A stretch of DNA of 64,000 nucleotides from Microbacterium sp. SY138 (lineage in GTDB: Bacteria > Actinomycetota > Actinomycetes > Actinomycetales > Microbacteriaceae), in NCBI RefSeq assembly GCF_039729145.1, contig NZ_CP155793.1:310001-374000 (forward strand). Reading direction: 5' to 3'. Below are positions 41,148 to 48,760 of the stretch, piece after piece (the first letter of the stretch is position 1; each line of letters begins with the position of its first letter). The notes under the pieces are model-generated. The model saw only the letters and a program-made list of their open reading frames with translations, was not told the DNA's origin and searched no databases. A program made the translations under genes and the position numbers.

Positions 41148-42500
41148 ATGAGGATCACGCGCCGCACTCTGCTCCTCGGCGCCGGAGCCGGTGTCGCTTC
41201 GGTGCTTCTCGCCTCCTGCACTCCGGAACCGGCACCCACGCCGACGCCCACTCGCACGCGCGAGCCCGAGCCTCCGCCCGGTGTCCCGGCGGCAGCCGGC
41301 AGCATCCGCAGCACCTGGACCACCGATCCGTTCGCGCTCGGCGCCGCCAGCTTCACGCCAGTGGGCGTGCTGGCCGGCACGCGTCTCGCGCTGGGGAAGC
41401 CCGTCGACGGGCGCCTGTTCTTCGCGGGGGAGGCGACGGATGAGGATGCTCCCGGAACGGTGCGCGGCGCGATCGGCTCCGGTGCGCGCGCGGCCGAGGA
41501 ACTCCTGATCCCGGCGACCTCGGGAGAGCGTGTCGCCGTCGTCGGCGCAGGGCTCGCCGGAGCCACCGCTGCCGCTCTGCTCGCCGAGGGAGGGCTGGAG
41601 GTGACGGTCTTCGAGGCCAGGGATCGCGTCGGTGGGCGGGTCTACTCCCGCGTCGACGAATCGTGGCCCGTGCCGGTGCAGCTCGGCGCCTGGCTCTTCG
41701 GCGCAGACGACGCCGACGTGCTCGACCGGATGAGCGAGGGAGAGGTCGGCGTCGTCGAACTGGCCGGCGAGATCTGGCGCGGACCCGACGGAGCTGTCGA
41801 CTCGGTCGACCCTCAGCCCTTCGACGCGGCGATCACGACGGCACAGGCCGCGCCCGAAGACTCCTCGGTGGCTGATGCTCTGACCGCCGCCGGAATCGAT
41901 ACCGCCGACCCCGCGACGACTGCGCTGCTCGCGATCCTCGCCGCCCGCACCGGTGCCGGAGCCGACGAACTGTCCAGCTGGTTCGCGCCGCCACTGCCGA
42001 CAGGAGACCCGAAGGCGGCGACCGGCGACGTCACGCCATTCATCGAGCAGGCCCTGGACGGCGTCAAGGTGGGGCTCAACTCCCCGGTCGCTCGCCTCGC
42101 GTACGACGACTCCGGAGTGAGCGTGCGCCTCGGTACCGGAGAGGCGCTGTCGTTCGACCGTGTGCTCGTGACCGTGCCGCTGGGTGTGCTCCAGGACCGC
42201 AGCATCGAGTTCGACCCACCCCTGCCGTTCTCCAACCGCGGTGCGGTGTCGGCGCTCGGCATGGGCGCGATCGAGACCGTGTGGCTGCGGTGGGACGAGC
42301 CGTTCTGGGAGAACGAAGAGGCGATCTGGCACGCGGTCGGCGCCGATGTGGTGATCCCGACCTGGATCAACCTGCGACCCGCGACCGGCGAGAACGTGCT
42401 CGTGGGCATCGTGGGAGGTGCCGCGGCCGCCGAGTTCGCGAAGCTCGACGAGGACGAGGCCATCGAAGCGGCTCTCGCCTCGCTGGCCCTCTACGTCTGA
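41148..42500 (+). CDS. Flavin amine oxidase-like lipoprotein with permuted FAD modules
   Basis: A 450-aa exported FAD oxidoreductase. The N-terminus has twin arginines and a lipobox (TRRTLLL, LLASC; Cys24), so it is probably a Tat-exported lipoprotein, followed by a Pro/Thr linker to about residue 48. Residues 52-119 match the C-terminal module of amine oxidases: TWTTDPFALGAASFTPVGV, GRLFFAGEATDEDAPGTVRGA and SGARAAEE. The N-terminal Rossmann module comes after it: VAVVGAGLAGATAA (131-142), VTVFEARDRVGGRVY and the substrate domain; the chain ends with ALASLALYV, the point at which normal enzymes go on to TWxxDP. The order is permuted. TAAGGT is 9 nt before the ATG. The substrate is unknown. 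Confidence 0.85.
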   Translation: MRITRRTLLLGAGAGVASVLLASCTPEPAPTPTPTRTREPEPPPGVPAAAGSIRSTWTTDPFALGAASFTPVGVLAGTRLALGKPVDGRLFFAGEATDEDAPGTVRGAIGSGARAAEELLIPATSGERVAVVGAGLAGATAAALLAEGGLEVTVFEARDRVGGRVYSRVDESWPVPVQLGAWLFGADDADVLDRMSEGEVGVVELAGEIWRGPDGAVDSVDPQPFDAAITTAQAAPEDSSVADALTAAGIDTADPATTALLAILAARTGAGADELSSWFAPPLPTGDPKAATGDVTPFIEQALDGVKVGLNSPVARLAYDDSGVSVRLGTGEALSFDRVLVTVPLGVLQDRSIEFDPPLPFSNRGAVSALGMGAIETVWLRWDEPFWENEEAIWHAVGADVVIPTWINLRPATGENVLVGIVGGAAAAEFAKLDEDEAIEAALASLALYV

Positions 42501-43216
42501 CCGATACGTTCACCGATCGGCGCCTGCTCGGGTGTCGGGGTCTCGGAGCGCGCGTCGACCTCCACGCGCAGTCGTCTCGGCAGCGGCATGCGGCTGACGA
42601 GCACGAGGACCGTGGCGACCGCGGCGAAGGTGCCGAGAGCGATCGCCGACGAGAGGATGAACTCCATCGGGCCGCTCACCTGCCGCGGGTCGAGGAAGTA
42701 GTACGGGTACCAGCCGATGAGCGGCCCGCGGATCATGGTGGCGACACCCCAGATCACCGGGTAGGCGAGCGTCACCGGGATGACTCGCCAGGAGACGGAG
42801 CGGTGGCCGGGTGCCAGTGCCCACGCCGCCACCGTCACGGCGGGGAGCCAGAAGTGCAGCACCTGATCCGACCAGGGCACATCGATGCGGATGCCGCGGA
42901 TGCCGGCCTGCCAGACCAGGATGGCGAACACGAGTCCGGCGGTGATCGTCCAGGTCAGCACGAGCGCCAGGGCGACCGTGAGCCAGCGCGGATCGCGAGC
43001 CGTGCGCAGGGCGATGACCCCCGCGATGCTCAGCAGCACCACGAACGCGATGTTCGACTGGTTGGTCAGATACGCGAAGAAGTTCTGGCTCGCGATGGTG
43101 TTCGACGCCAGTCCCCAGGCGAGTCGATGGATGAGTGCGACCAGGCAGACGGCGGCAGCGCCGAGGCGGAGCAGGCCGAAGACGGTGCGGGCCTTCACCG
43201 CTGCGTCACCACCCAT
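42491..43216 (-). CDS. Pr6Pr-family membrane protein
   Basis: A 241-aa integral membrane protein with about six helices, e.g. LLRLGAAAVCLVALIHRLAWGL, IAFVVLLSIAGVIAL and WLTVALALVLTWTITAGLVFAILVW. The ASQNFFAYLTNQSNI segment after the first helix is the Pr6Pr/FAR-17a-like signature. The C-terminal tail is basic then acidic (RMPLPRRLRVEVDARSETPTPE). Its stop overlaps the end of the convergent amine-oxidase gene by about 10 nt. No activity is established for the family. Confidence 0.8.
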   Translation of the reverse strand: MGGDAAVKARTVFGLLRLGAAAVCLVALIHRLAWGLASNTIASQNFFAYLTNQSNIAFVVLLSIAGVIALRTARDPRWLTVALALVLTWTITAGLVFAILVWQAGIRGIRIDVPWSDQVLHFWLPAVTVAAWALAPGHRSVSWRVIPVTLAYPVIWGVATMIRGPLIGWYPYYFLDPRQVSGPMEFILSSAIALGTFAAVATVLVLVSRMPLPRRLRVEVDARSETPTPEQAPIGERIGQT

Positions 43217-43308
43217 TCCGTCATCAGCCGAGTCTACGGACCGCAGCTCGGAGGACCCGTCATGCGCGGAGGGTCAGCGTTCTGGTGGTGGAGAGGGCGT
43301 GGCGTGAG

Positions 43309-43698
43309 TCAGCGTCGGGGTTCGCGGGTCGACCACAGGGCCAGCGCGACGAGCACGGGCTGGAAGAACAGCCGGACGAAGCGCTTCATGTCCGTGTCGA
43401 GCCCGAATCCGTCACGGTGGTGCATCCACTGCGCCACGTTGCCGGGGAACACAGCCACGAAGAACAGGGCGGCGAACGTGCCGACCGCACGTCGGCGGCG
43501 CCGTGCCAGCAGCAGCGCGGAGCCGAGCGCGATCTCGGCCACGCCCGAGGCGAGCACCGTGGTGTCGGGGTCCAGCGGCAGCGACTCCGGCACCTGGGCC
43601 TGGAACTCCTCGCGGGCGATCGTGAGGTGCGAGACCCCCGCGAAGACGAGGGAGGCGCCGAGGAAGAGGCGACCGATGGTGCGGGCGGGAGTCGACAT
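43309..43698 (-). CDS. DoxX-family membrane protein
   Basis: A 129-aa protein with four helices: RTIGRLFLGASLVFAGVSHL, VLASGVAEIALGSALLLA, AVGTFAALFFVAVFPGNV and FFQPVLVALALW, with the DoxX-type pattern FAGVSHL and FPGNVAQW. DoxX-like proteins are linked to redox stress or respiratory chains in other bacteria. TACACT (43710-43705) lies 6 nt before the ATG, so the mRNA is leaderless. It follows the RNase H gene by a short gap on the same strand. Confidence 0.85.
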   Translation of the reverse strand: MSTPARTIGRLFLGASLVFAGVSHLTIAREEFQAQVPESLPLDPDTTVLASGVAEIALGSALLLARRRRRAVGTFAALFFVAVFPGNVAQWMHHRDGFGLDTDMKRFVRLFFQPVLVALALWSTREPRR

Positions 43699-43727
43699 GG
43701 TGCGAGTGTACGCCTCGGTCGCTGGGC

Positions 43728-44489
43728 TCAGATCAGGCGGCGGAGCGCCTCTTCGAGCGAGACGCCCTGAGCTTCGGCGCGGTCGCGCAGCCGCGCGTGC
43801 TCGTCGGACGAGAGCGGGATGCGCAGTTCGATCGGGTCGTCGTCGGGCGCATCCAGGCCGTCGAGGAGATCGGATGCCTCGGCCCACAACGGCTCGGCGA
43901 CGGCGGACGCAGCGGTCGGGGAGGCGGCGGAGGCCATCGTCGGCGAGGCCGCCCGAGCGGGGGCCGACGAGGGGGCGGAGGCGGCGACCGGCGCCGACGC
44001 GGCGACCGCGGCTCCGGCATCCGTGCCGCGGGTGAAGCCCGGTCCTCGACGTGGTTCCTGCTTCGCCTGGTATGCCTTGGCCGCGGCGTTCGCACGTTCG
44101 TCGGCGGCCTCGTTCAGCGGGTGCCCCGCGTGCCCCTTGACCCAGGAGAACTCGACGTCACGGCCGCGGATGGCCTCGTCGATGCCCTCGAGCAGGTCGC
44201 GGTTGAGCACGGGGCCGCCGTCGGACTTGCGCCAGCCCTTGCGCTTCCAGCCCGGCATCCACTTCGTCACGGAGTCGATCACGTAGCGGCTGTCGCACTC
44301 GATCAGCAGTTTCTCGTCGGTGCCCGCCGTCGCGAGCAGCAGTTCGAGCACCGCTCGCAGTTCCCCCTGATTGTTGGTGCCGTGCGGCGATCCGCCGGCC
44401 GCCCAGTTGTCGTCGTCGATGTACCAGGCCCAGCCGTTGGGGCCGGGGTTGCCCAGGGCGGAGCCGTCTGCGGCGGCGGTGATCGTCAT
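43728..44489 (-). CDS. rnhA: Ribonuclease HI with C-terminal ribbon-helix-helix-like tail
   Basis: Cuts the RNA strand of RNA-DNA hybrids. The N-terminal 145 residues are RNase HI with the catalytic set Asp8 (AADGSALGNPGPNGW), Glu43 (NNQGELRAVLEL), Asp66 (IECDSRYV) and Asp130 (NEAADERAN), plus His120 in VKGHAGH. A disordered Ala/Ser/Pro linker (about 150-205) leads to a final segment, DPIELRIPLSSDEHARLRDRAEAQGVSLEEALRRLI, in strand-helix-helix order. The total of 253 aa exceeds the usual 145-160. TACGGT (44501-44496) is 6 nt before the ATG, so it is leaderless. Confidence 0.93.
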   Translation of the reverse strand: MTITAAADGSALGNPGPNGWAWYIDDDNWAAGGSPHGTNNQGELRAVLELLLATAGTDEKLLIECDSRYVIDSVTKWMPGWKRKGWRKSDGGPVLNRDLLEGIDEAIRGRDVEFSWVKGHAGHPLNEAADERANAAAKAYQAKQEPRRGPGFTRGTDAGAAVAASAPVAASAPSSAPARAASPTMASAASPTAASAVAEPLWAEASDLLDGLDAPDDDPIELRIPLSSDEHARLRDRAEAQGVSLEEALRRLI

Positions 44490-44547
44490 CCCTCAACCGT
44501 AACGGTGAGAGCGACGTCGCCCTGTCGCGTGAAGGGCGAGCAGCCGG

Positions 44548-44817
44548 TCAGTCGTCTTCGGGGTCGTCGTCCAGCGGCTCGTCGTCCAGCGGCTCGGCGT
44601 CGCCGGTCGAGGCGGCCTCGGGGACCGGGGGCGCGACCGGGAACAGGACCGAGCTCAGGTCGCCGCTGGTCTCCGCGCCGAGCCCGATCGACAGTGGATC
44701 GACGACGGGCGCGGTGTCGAGGACCTCGGACTCGGAGCGTTCGAGCGGCTCCGAGGGCAGCACCCACTGGTTCTCTTGTTCTTCAGGCTTCTGCTGGAAC
44801 AGTCCCATGAGTTCCAT
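44548..44817 (-). CDS. Small acidic protein, unknown
   Basis: An 89-aa protein starting MELMGLFQQKPEEQENQWVLP, with many Glu, Asp and Pro and ending in a repeated acidic tail (PLDDEPLDDDPEDD). There are no membrane segments. ATG at 44817 and 44808 are both possible. It is probably intrinsically disordered and of unknown function; I recall similar short MGLFQQKPEE proteins in Microbacterium. Confidence 0.55.
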   Translation of the reverse strand: MELMGLFQQKPEEQENQWVLPSEPLERSESEVLDTAPVVDPLSIGLGAETSGDLSSVLFPVAPPVPEAASTGDAEPLDDEPLDDDPEDD

Positions 44818-44903
44818 TGTGACCCCGAGCCGCCGTGAGGAGGCCGGATTCACACGGGATTGATCGGATGCGGCTCCGGTGGTCGTCGCCGACGTCGTGG
44901 CTG

Positions 44904-45239
44904 TCAGGCCGGGGCCGCGCGCCGGAAGGTGAAGTATCCCGAGACGGCGCCGTGATTCACGACGCCCGTTCCGGTGCTCATCACCCGATCGGATGTGGTG
45001 GCGCCCGATCCGACGAAGGCGTATCCCGTGTGCTCGAGGCGCCAACCGACCCTCTCGACCTCGCTGAGGAAATAGCCGACGCTCTCGTTCTGGAGGTAGT
45101 CGTTCGCCGCCGAACCCCAGGACGACGGGGCACCGGTGAGGCGGCTGACCTCGACGTGCAGGTGCAGGACAGGGTCGCCGCGGGTGTGTGCTTCGCGTGC
45201 CGCACCGAGCAGTCGTTCAGCTTCTTCCATCGTCAGCAT
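44904..45239 (-). CDS. Hypothetical 111-aa protein
   Basis: Begins MLTMEEAERLLGAAREAHTRGD and continues VLHLHVEVSRLTGAPSSWGSAANDY, SVGYFLSEVERVGWRLEHTGYAFVGSG and VVNHGAVSGYFTFRRA. The sequence alternates strands and helices and suggests a small soluble alpha/beta fold. GAGGGGG lies 3-4 nt upstream of ATG 45239. I do not recognise a family. It lies between the acidic protein and the protease-inhibitor gene, all on the minus strand. Confidence 0.55.
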   Translation of the reverse strand: MLTMEEAERLLGAAREAHTRGDPVLHLHVEVSRLTGAPSSWGSAANDYLQNESVGYFLSEVERVGWRLEHTGYAFVGSGATTSDRVMSTGTGVVNHGAVSGYFTFRRAAPA

Positions 45240-45303
45240 GAGCCCCCTCTTCGTGTCGCCGTCGGTAGACGGCTCACCTGAGAGCGTACGTGGACTGACG
45301 TCG

Positions 45304-45615
45304 TCAGGCCGAGGCCGCGCGCACGGCCTCGACGAGTGCCCGCCAAGGGCCTTCGAGCGCGGAGTCGGGCAGTTCGCGCTCGCGCCGCTCGGACGGTGTG
45401 CGCGCCTGGATGCTCCACATGAACCGATCGGCGCCGGGTCCGCCGTCCCGCTCCTGATCCCACGGGCAACGGTCGATCAGATCGATCCACTCCGCCGCGT
45501 CGTCAGTGTCGGCTTCCACATGCCACTGACGGCGGATGCCGGCGATGCCGCCGGTGCGCACCACCGCGATCACGACCTGCGCGTCAGTCGGTGGAGGGGA
45601 CTCGCTCATCTCCAT
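45304..45615 (-). CDS. Protealysin inhibitor, emfourin-like
   Basis: A 103-aa intracellular inhibitor-like protein: VVIAVVRTGGIAGIRRQWHVEADTDDAAEWIDLI matches the opening beta strands of the emfourin family (VERSGGFAGIxRxWxV). Emfourin blocks the M4 metallopeptidase protealysin. The gene directly follows the M4 protease gene and its ATG lies about 30 nt inside that gene's 3' end, so the two are co-translated. ATG at 45609 is an alternative start. Context and sequence agree well. Confidence 0.8.
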   Translation of the reverse strand: MEMSESPPPTDAQVVIAVVRTGGIAGIRRQWHVEADTDDAAEWIDLIDRCPWDQERDGGPGADRFMWSIQARTPSERRERELPDSALEGPWRALVEAVRAASA

Positions 45616-46654
45616 AGACTCCCACGGTCGTCCACGCCCGTCGAGCTGCTGCGGCTGTGGCGGCATCGATGGCCGTGGCCGCGGCGACTGTCGCGTCGGC
45701 GAACTGCGTGAAGGTCGCGGTGCTCGACAGGCCGCCGGTGAGAGCGCGGTACCAGACTGTTCCCGCCCGCTCCCAGGCTTTGCCGCCGAGGTCGATCGCG
45801 AAGAGGGCGAATGCACGGTTGGGGATGCCCGAGTTGATGTGCACCCCGCCGTTGTCTTCGGTGGTGCGGACGAAGCCGCTCATGTGGTCGGGCTGCGGAT
45901 CCCGGCCGAGCTCATCGTCGTCGTACGCGGTGCCGGGTGCGATCATCGAGCGCAGCGCCGCGCCCTCGACGGCGTCGGTGAAGATCTCGGCACCGATGAG
46001 CCACGTCGCCTGGTCGGCCGTCTGGCTCAGGGCGTACTGCTCGGTCAGGGCGCCGAACACGTCGGCGATCGACTCGTTCAGGGCACCCGGCTGCCCCTGG
46101 TATTCGAGGTTGGCGGTGTGCTGCACGACGCCGTGTGCGAGTTCGTGGCCGATGACCGTGAGCGAGCCGGTGAAGTGCTGGAACACCTCGCCGTCGCCGT
46201 CGCCGAACACCATGCGCTCGCCGTCCCAGAACGCGTTGTCGTAGTCGACGCCGTAGTGCACGGTCGCATCCAGCGGGGCGCCCGCGTCGTCGAGAGAGTT
46301 GCGCTCGAACGCGGCCAGCAGCATCTCGAACGTGGCGCCGAGGCCGTCGAAGGCCTCATTCACCGCGGTGTCATCGACCGGGGCATCGTCTTCGCCTCGC
46401 ACGACCGCGCCGGGCAGCTGCTGCGTGTTGCCGGCGTCGCTGATCGTGCGGTTGGGGGCATCGGACAGCTGCGCCACGAGGTCGCCGTTCTCGTCGATCG
46501 ACAGGTCGATGCGCGCGCGGAAGGGCGGTCGACCGGCGGTCAGCGTCTGTCTCGCAGCTGCGGCGGCCTTGGGGAATCGGCCTGATTCGGCCAGACGCGC
46601 GAGCAGGTAAGAGGGGACCACTCCATGACGTTCTCCGGATGCTGTGCTGCTCAT
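45584..46654 (-). CDS. Protealysin-like M4 metallopeptidase
   Basis: A 356-aa zinc endopeptidase. HExxH is His170-Glu171-His174 (VIGHELAHGVV); the third ligand is Glu194 in NESIADVF; GGVHINSGIPNRAF gives the substrate-stabilising histidine. There is no signal peptide. Instead a short N-terminal propeptide (HGVVPSYLLARLAES) recalls the PPY-type motif of protealysins, which lack the long thermolysin propeptide. TAGGGT (46666-46661) is 6 nt before the ATG: leaderless. It is paired with an emfourin gene. Such proteins act inside the cell or leave by an unusual route. Confidence 0.93.
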   Translation of the reverse strand: MSSTASGERHGVVPSYLLARLAESGRFPKAAAAARQTLTAGRPPFRARIDLSIDENGDLVAQLSDAPNRTISDAGNTQQLPGAVVRGEDDAPVDDTAVNEAFDGLGATFEMLLAAFERNSLDDAGAPLDATVHYGVDYDNAFWDGERMVFGDGDGEVFQHFTGSLTVIGHELAHGVVQHTANLEYQGQPGALNESIADVFGALTEQYALSQTADQATWLIGAEIFTDAVEGAALRSMIAPGTAYDDDELGRDPQPDHMSGFVRTTEDNGGVHINSGIPNRAFALFAIDLGGKAWERAGTVWYRALTGGLSSTATFTQFADATVAAATAIDAATAAAARRAWTTVGVYGDERVPSTD

Positions 46655-46834
46655 GGTGCGACCCTACGCCGGGACGCCGACGTTCGTGTGGTGCGGGCGG
46701 GTTGCGGCGAGAACCGCGTCGGGTGGACCCGGCGTGGGGCGGAGTTCTCTGTGTCGGGAGGAGCCGTGCCGCGTGGCTGTCCGCCCGACGCGGAGTTCTC
46801 CGCCGCACACGGTGCCGCCTCCCGGCGCGCGCCC

Positions 46835-47278
46835 TCAGTCGTTCTCGATGCTCAGCACGGTCGTGCGCAGGCCGTCGGACTCGTACTGCACCGGCATGCC
46901 CGGGTGGTCGATCGAGAACCAGAAGATGCCGTCGTCGGTGTCGTACCGGCGGCAGGTGAGCGCACCGAGCGGGGTCGTCAGGCTCACGGTCGACACGCTC
47001 GTCGTGCCGGCGTCGAAGGCGGCATGGCCCTGCAGTTCCGCCCAGGTCACCCGATTCGAGACGACGGCCTTGGGGTCCTCCGCTGCCCAGCGGTCGAGCG
47101 TCGCTCCCTCGTCATCGGTGTCGTGGAAGCGGTTGACGTGCTCGCCCATCGGTCCGTCGGGGCCTTCGAGCAGCAGGTGGATCACCATCCCCGTGCCGGT
47201 GGCGTCGCGGATCTCGGCGGCGGTGAACGGCGTCGGGAGGAGTCCGGGGCCGAGCAGGTGCGGATCGGGATCGGTCAT
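46835..47278 (-). CDS. Hypothetical 147-aa protein
   Basis: Starts MTDPDPHLLGPGLLPTPFTAAEIRDATGTGM with later pieces VNRFHDTDDEGATLDRW, VTWAELQGHAAFD, LTCRRYDTDDGIFWFSIDHPGMPVQYES. It is a soluble mixed fold; no catalytic motif. ATG at 47278 is chosen over 47296 because the acidic MTDPDP start matches the rest of the fold better; neither has a good ribosome site. No family assigned. It sits just left of the promoter for the first sugar importer. Confidence 0.6.
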   Translation of the reverse strand: MTDPDPHLLGPGLLPTPFTAAEIRDATGTGMVIHLLLEGPDGPMGEHVNRFHDTDDEGATLDRWAAEDPKAVVSNRVTWAELQGHAAFDAGTTSVSTVSLTTPLGALTCRRYDTDDGIFWFSIDHPGMPVQYESDGLRTTVLSIEND

Positions 47279-47352
47279 GAAGACAGTCTGCGCCATGGTC
47301 CGGGCCGCACGTCACGGGATGGTCTCGATGGGCAGGTCCGTCGCCCCATTCC

Positions 47353-47383
47353 TTGACAGGATTGCGTTCTGTATACAGAATAC
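47353..47383 (+). promoter_or_regulatory. Promoter and GntR operator 1 of the first importer operon
   Basis: TTGACA (47353-47358), 17 nt, CAGAAT (47376-47381). The perfect palindrome TTCTGTATACAGAA (47367-47380) covers the -10 region. The 14-nt TGTATACAGAATAC (47370-47383) recurs exactly at 56270-56283 before the GH42 operon. A FadR/FCD-type GTATAC core suits the regulator at 55544-56200. Confidence 0.8.
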
Positions 47384-47441
47384 CAATACGCCCGAAGGGG
47401 CGATCCCGACCTGATCTTCCAATGATGAAAGAGGTAGCGAG

Positions 47442-48758
47442 ATGGCACGTGCGAACGTGACGCGGTATCTGGCACTGGGTGCCGCCGGCGCTCTGGCACT
47501 CGGACTCGCCGCGTGCAGCGGTGGGGGTGGAGGAGGCGGTGGAGGCGTCGACGCCGACGGCAACGCCACCGTCGTCTGGTCGACCTGGGGCACGGCCGAC
47601 GAGCTCACCCGCTACGAGGAGTTCAACAAGGACTTCATGGAGCGCCACCCCGACATCACCGTCAAGCTGCAGCCCGTCGCCGACTACGGCGACTACCACT
47701 CCAAGCTGCTCGCTCAGCTCACCAGCAACACCGCGCCCGACGTGTTCTACGTGGGCGACGACAAGATCGGCCAGTTCGTCGACTCGAACCGGCTCATGCC
47801 GCTGAGCGACCTGATGGACTCGAAGGACAGCAAGACGAAGAAGGATGACTTCTTCCCCGGGCTCTTCGGCGCTGCCGAGAACGACGGCGAGGTGTACGCC
47901 GCCCCGAACGACTCGAACCCCGACGTGTTCTGGTACGACAAGCAGGCGCTGGCGGCCGCAGGGATCACGGAGGACCCGGCGACCCTCGCCGAGAACGGCG
48001 AGTGGACCACCGACAAGTTCCTGGAGATGAACGAGAAGCTCCACGACGCGGGCCTCACCGGCACCATGTACTGGAACTACTGGGCGACGCACTGGAGCTG
48101 GCTCTCGTCGCAGGGCCTCGATGCTCCCTATGACGATTCCGGTGCCTTCGTCGCGAACAACGACGCCGCCACCGTCGAGTCGGTGCAGCAGCTCGGCGAC
48201 CTGTTCGAGGACGGCACCTTCGTCGTCGCCGACACCCTTCCTGACGGTGCCGGCGCCGACAGCGTGTTCGTCACGCACAAGGCCGGCTTCTTCGTGCAGG
48301 GCCGCTACACGATCGGCACGGTGGATGCGACGGGCGAGCAGGACAGCTACGACATCGTGCAGTGGCCGACCCCTGACGGCGAAGCTGCTCCCACCGGCGT
48401 GGCGACCAGCTTCCTCGCGATCAACGGCAAGACCAAGGTGAAGGACGCGGCGTTCACGTTCTGGACCGAGTTCCTCTCCGCCGAGGGGCAGACCTTCCGT
48501 CTGCAGGGCGGCGGCAACGCGGTCCCCTCGATCAAGGGCGCTGACGAGGTCGTGCTCGAGGACGACTATCCCGCACACGCCCAGACCTTCCTCGACATGC
48601 GCGACATCGGGTTCGAGGACTACCCCGCCGAGGCGCGCGTGCCCGGTCTGCCGACCGCCATCGCCGACGAGTTCCTGAAGCTGTACCAGGGCAAGGCCGA
48701 CGCGCAGGAGACGCTCGACACCATCGCCGACGTGGTCAAGGAACGGTCGGAGAAGTAG
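47442..48758 (+). CDS. Sugar ABC transporter substrate-binding lipoprotein (importer 1)
   Basis: A 438-aa lipoprotein. The signal ends in the lipobox LGLAAC (Cys25), followed by a run of nine glycines as a flexible tether. The solute-binding fold family 1 blocks are TVVWSTWGTADELTRYEEFN, APDVFYVGDDKIGQF, GEVYAAPNDSNPDVFWYDKQALAAAG and WPTPDGEAAPTGVATSFLAI. It is the receptor for permeases 48761 and 49720. It has an AAAGAGG ribosome site and a GntR box upstream. Confidence 0.92.
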   Translation: MARANVTRYLALGAAGALALGLAACSGGGGGGGGGVDADGNATVVWSTWGTADELTRYEEFNKDFMERHPDITVKLQPVADYGDYHSKLLAQLTSNTAPDVFYVGDDKIGQFVDSNRLMPLSDLMDSKDSKTKKDDFFPGLFGAAENDGEVYAAPNDSNPDVFWYDKQALAAAGITEDPATLAENGEWTTDKFLEMNEKLHDAGLTGTMYWNYWATHWSWLSSQGLDAPYDDSGAFVANNDAATVESVQQLGDLFEDGTFVVADTLPDGAGADSVFVTHKAGFFVQGRYTIGTVDATGEQDSYDIVQWPTPDGEAAPTGVATSFLAINGKTKVKDAAFTFWTEFLSAEGQTFRLQGGGNAVPSIKGADEVVLEDDYPAHAQTFLDMRDIGFEDYPAEARVPGLPTAIADEFLKLYQGKADAQETLDTIADVVKERSEK

Positions 48759-48760
48759 GA

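Noticed and set aside
46656..46834. Repeated gcggagttctc and partial inverted repeats between the M4 protease and the 147-aa gene
   Set aside because: The arms pair only in part; not enough to call a terminator or a repeat element.
47529..47558. Run of nine glycines in the binding protein as a sequencing or frameshift error
   Set aside because: The frame is intact on both sides, and glycine- or serine-rich tethers after a lipid-anchored cysteine are common in actinobacteria.
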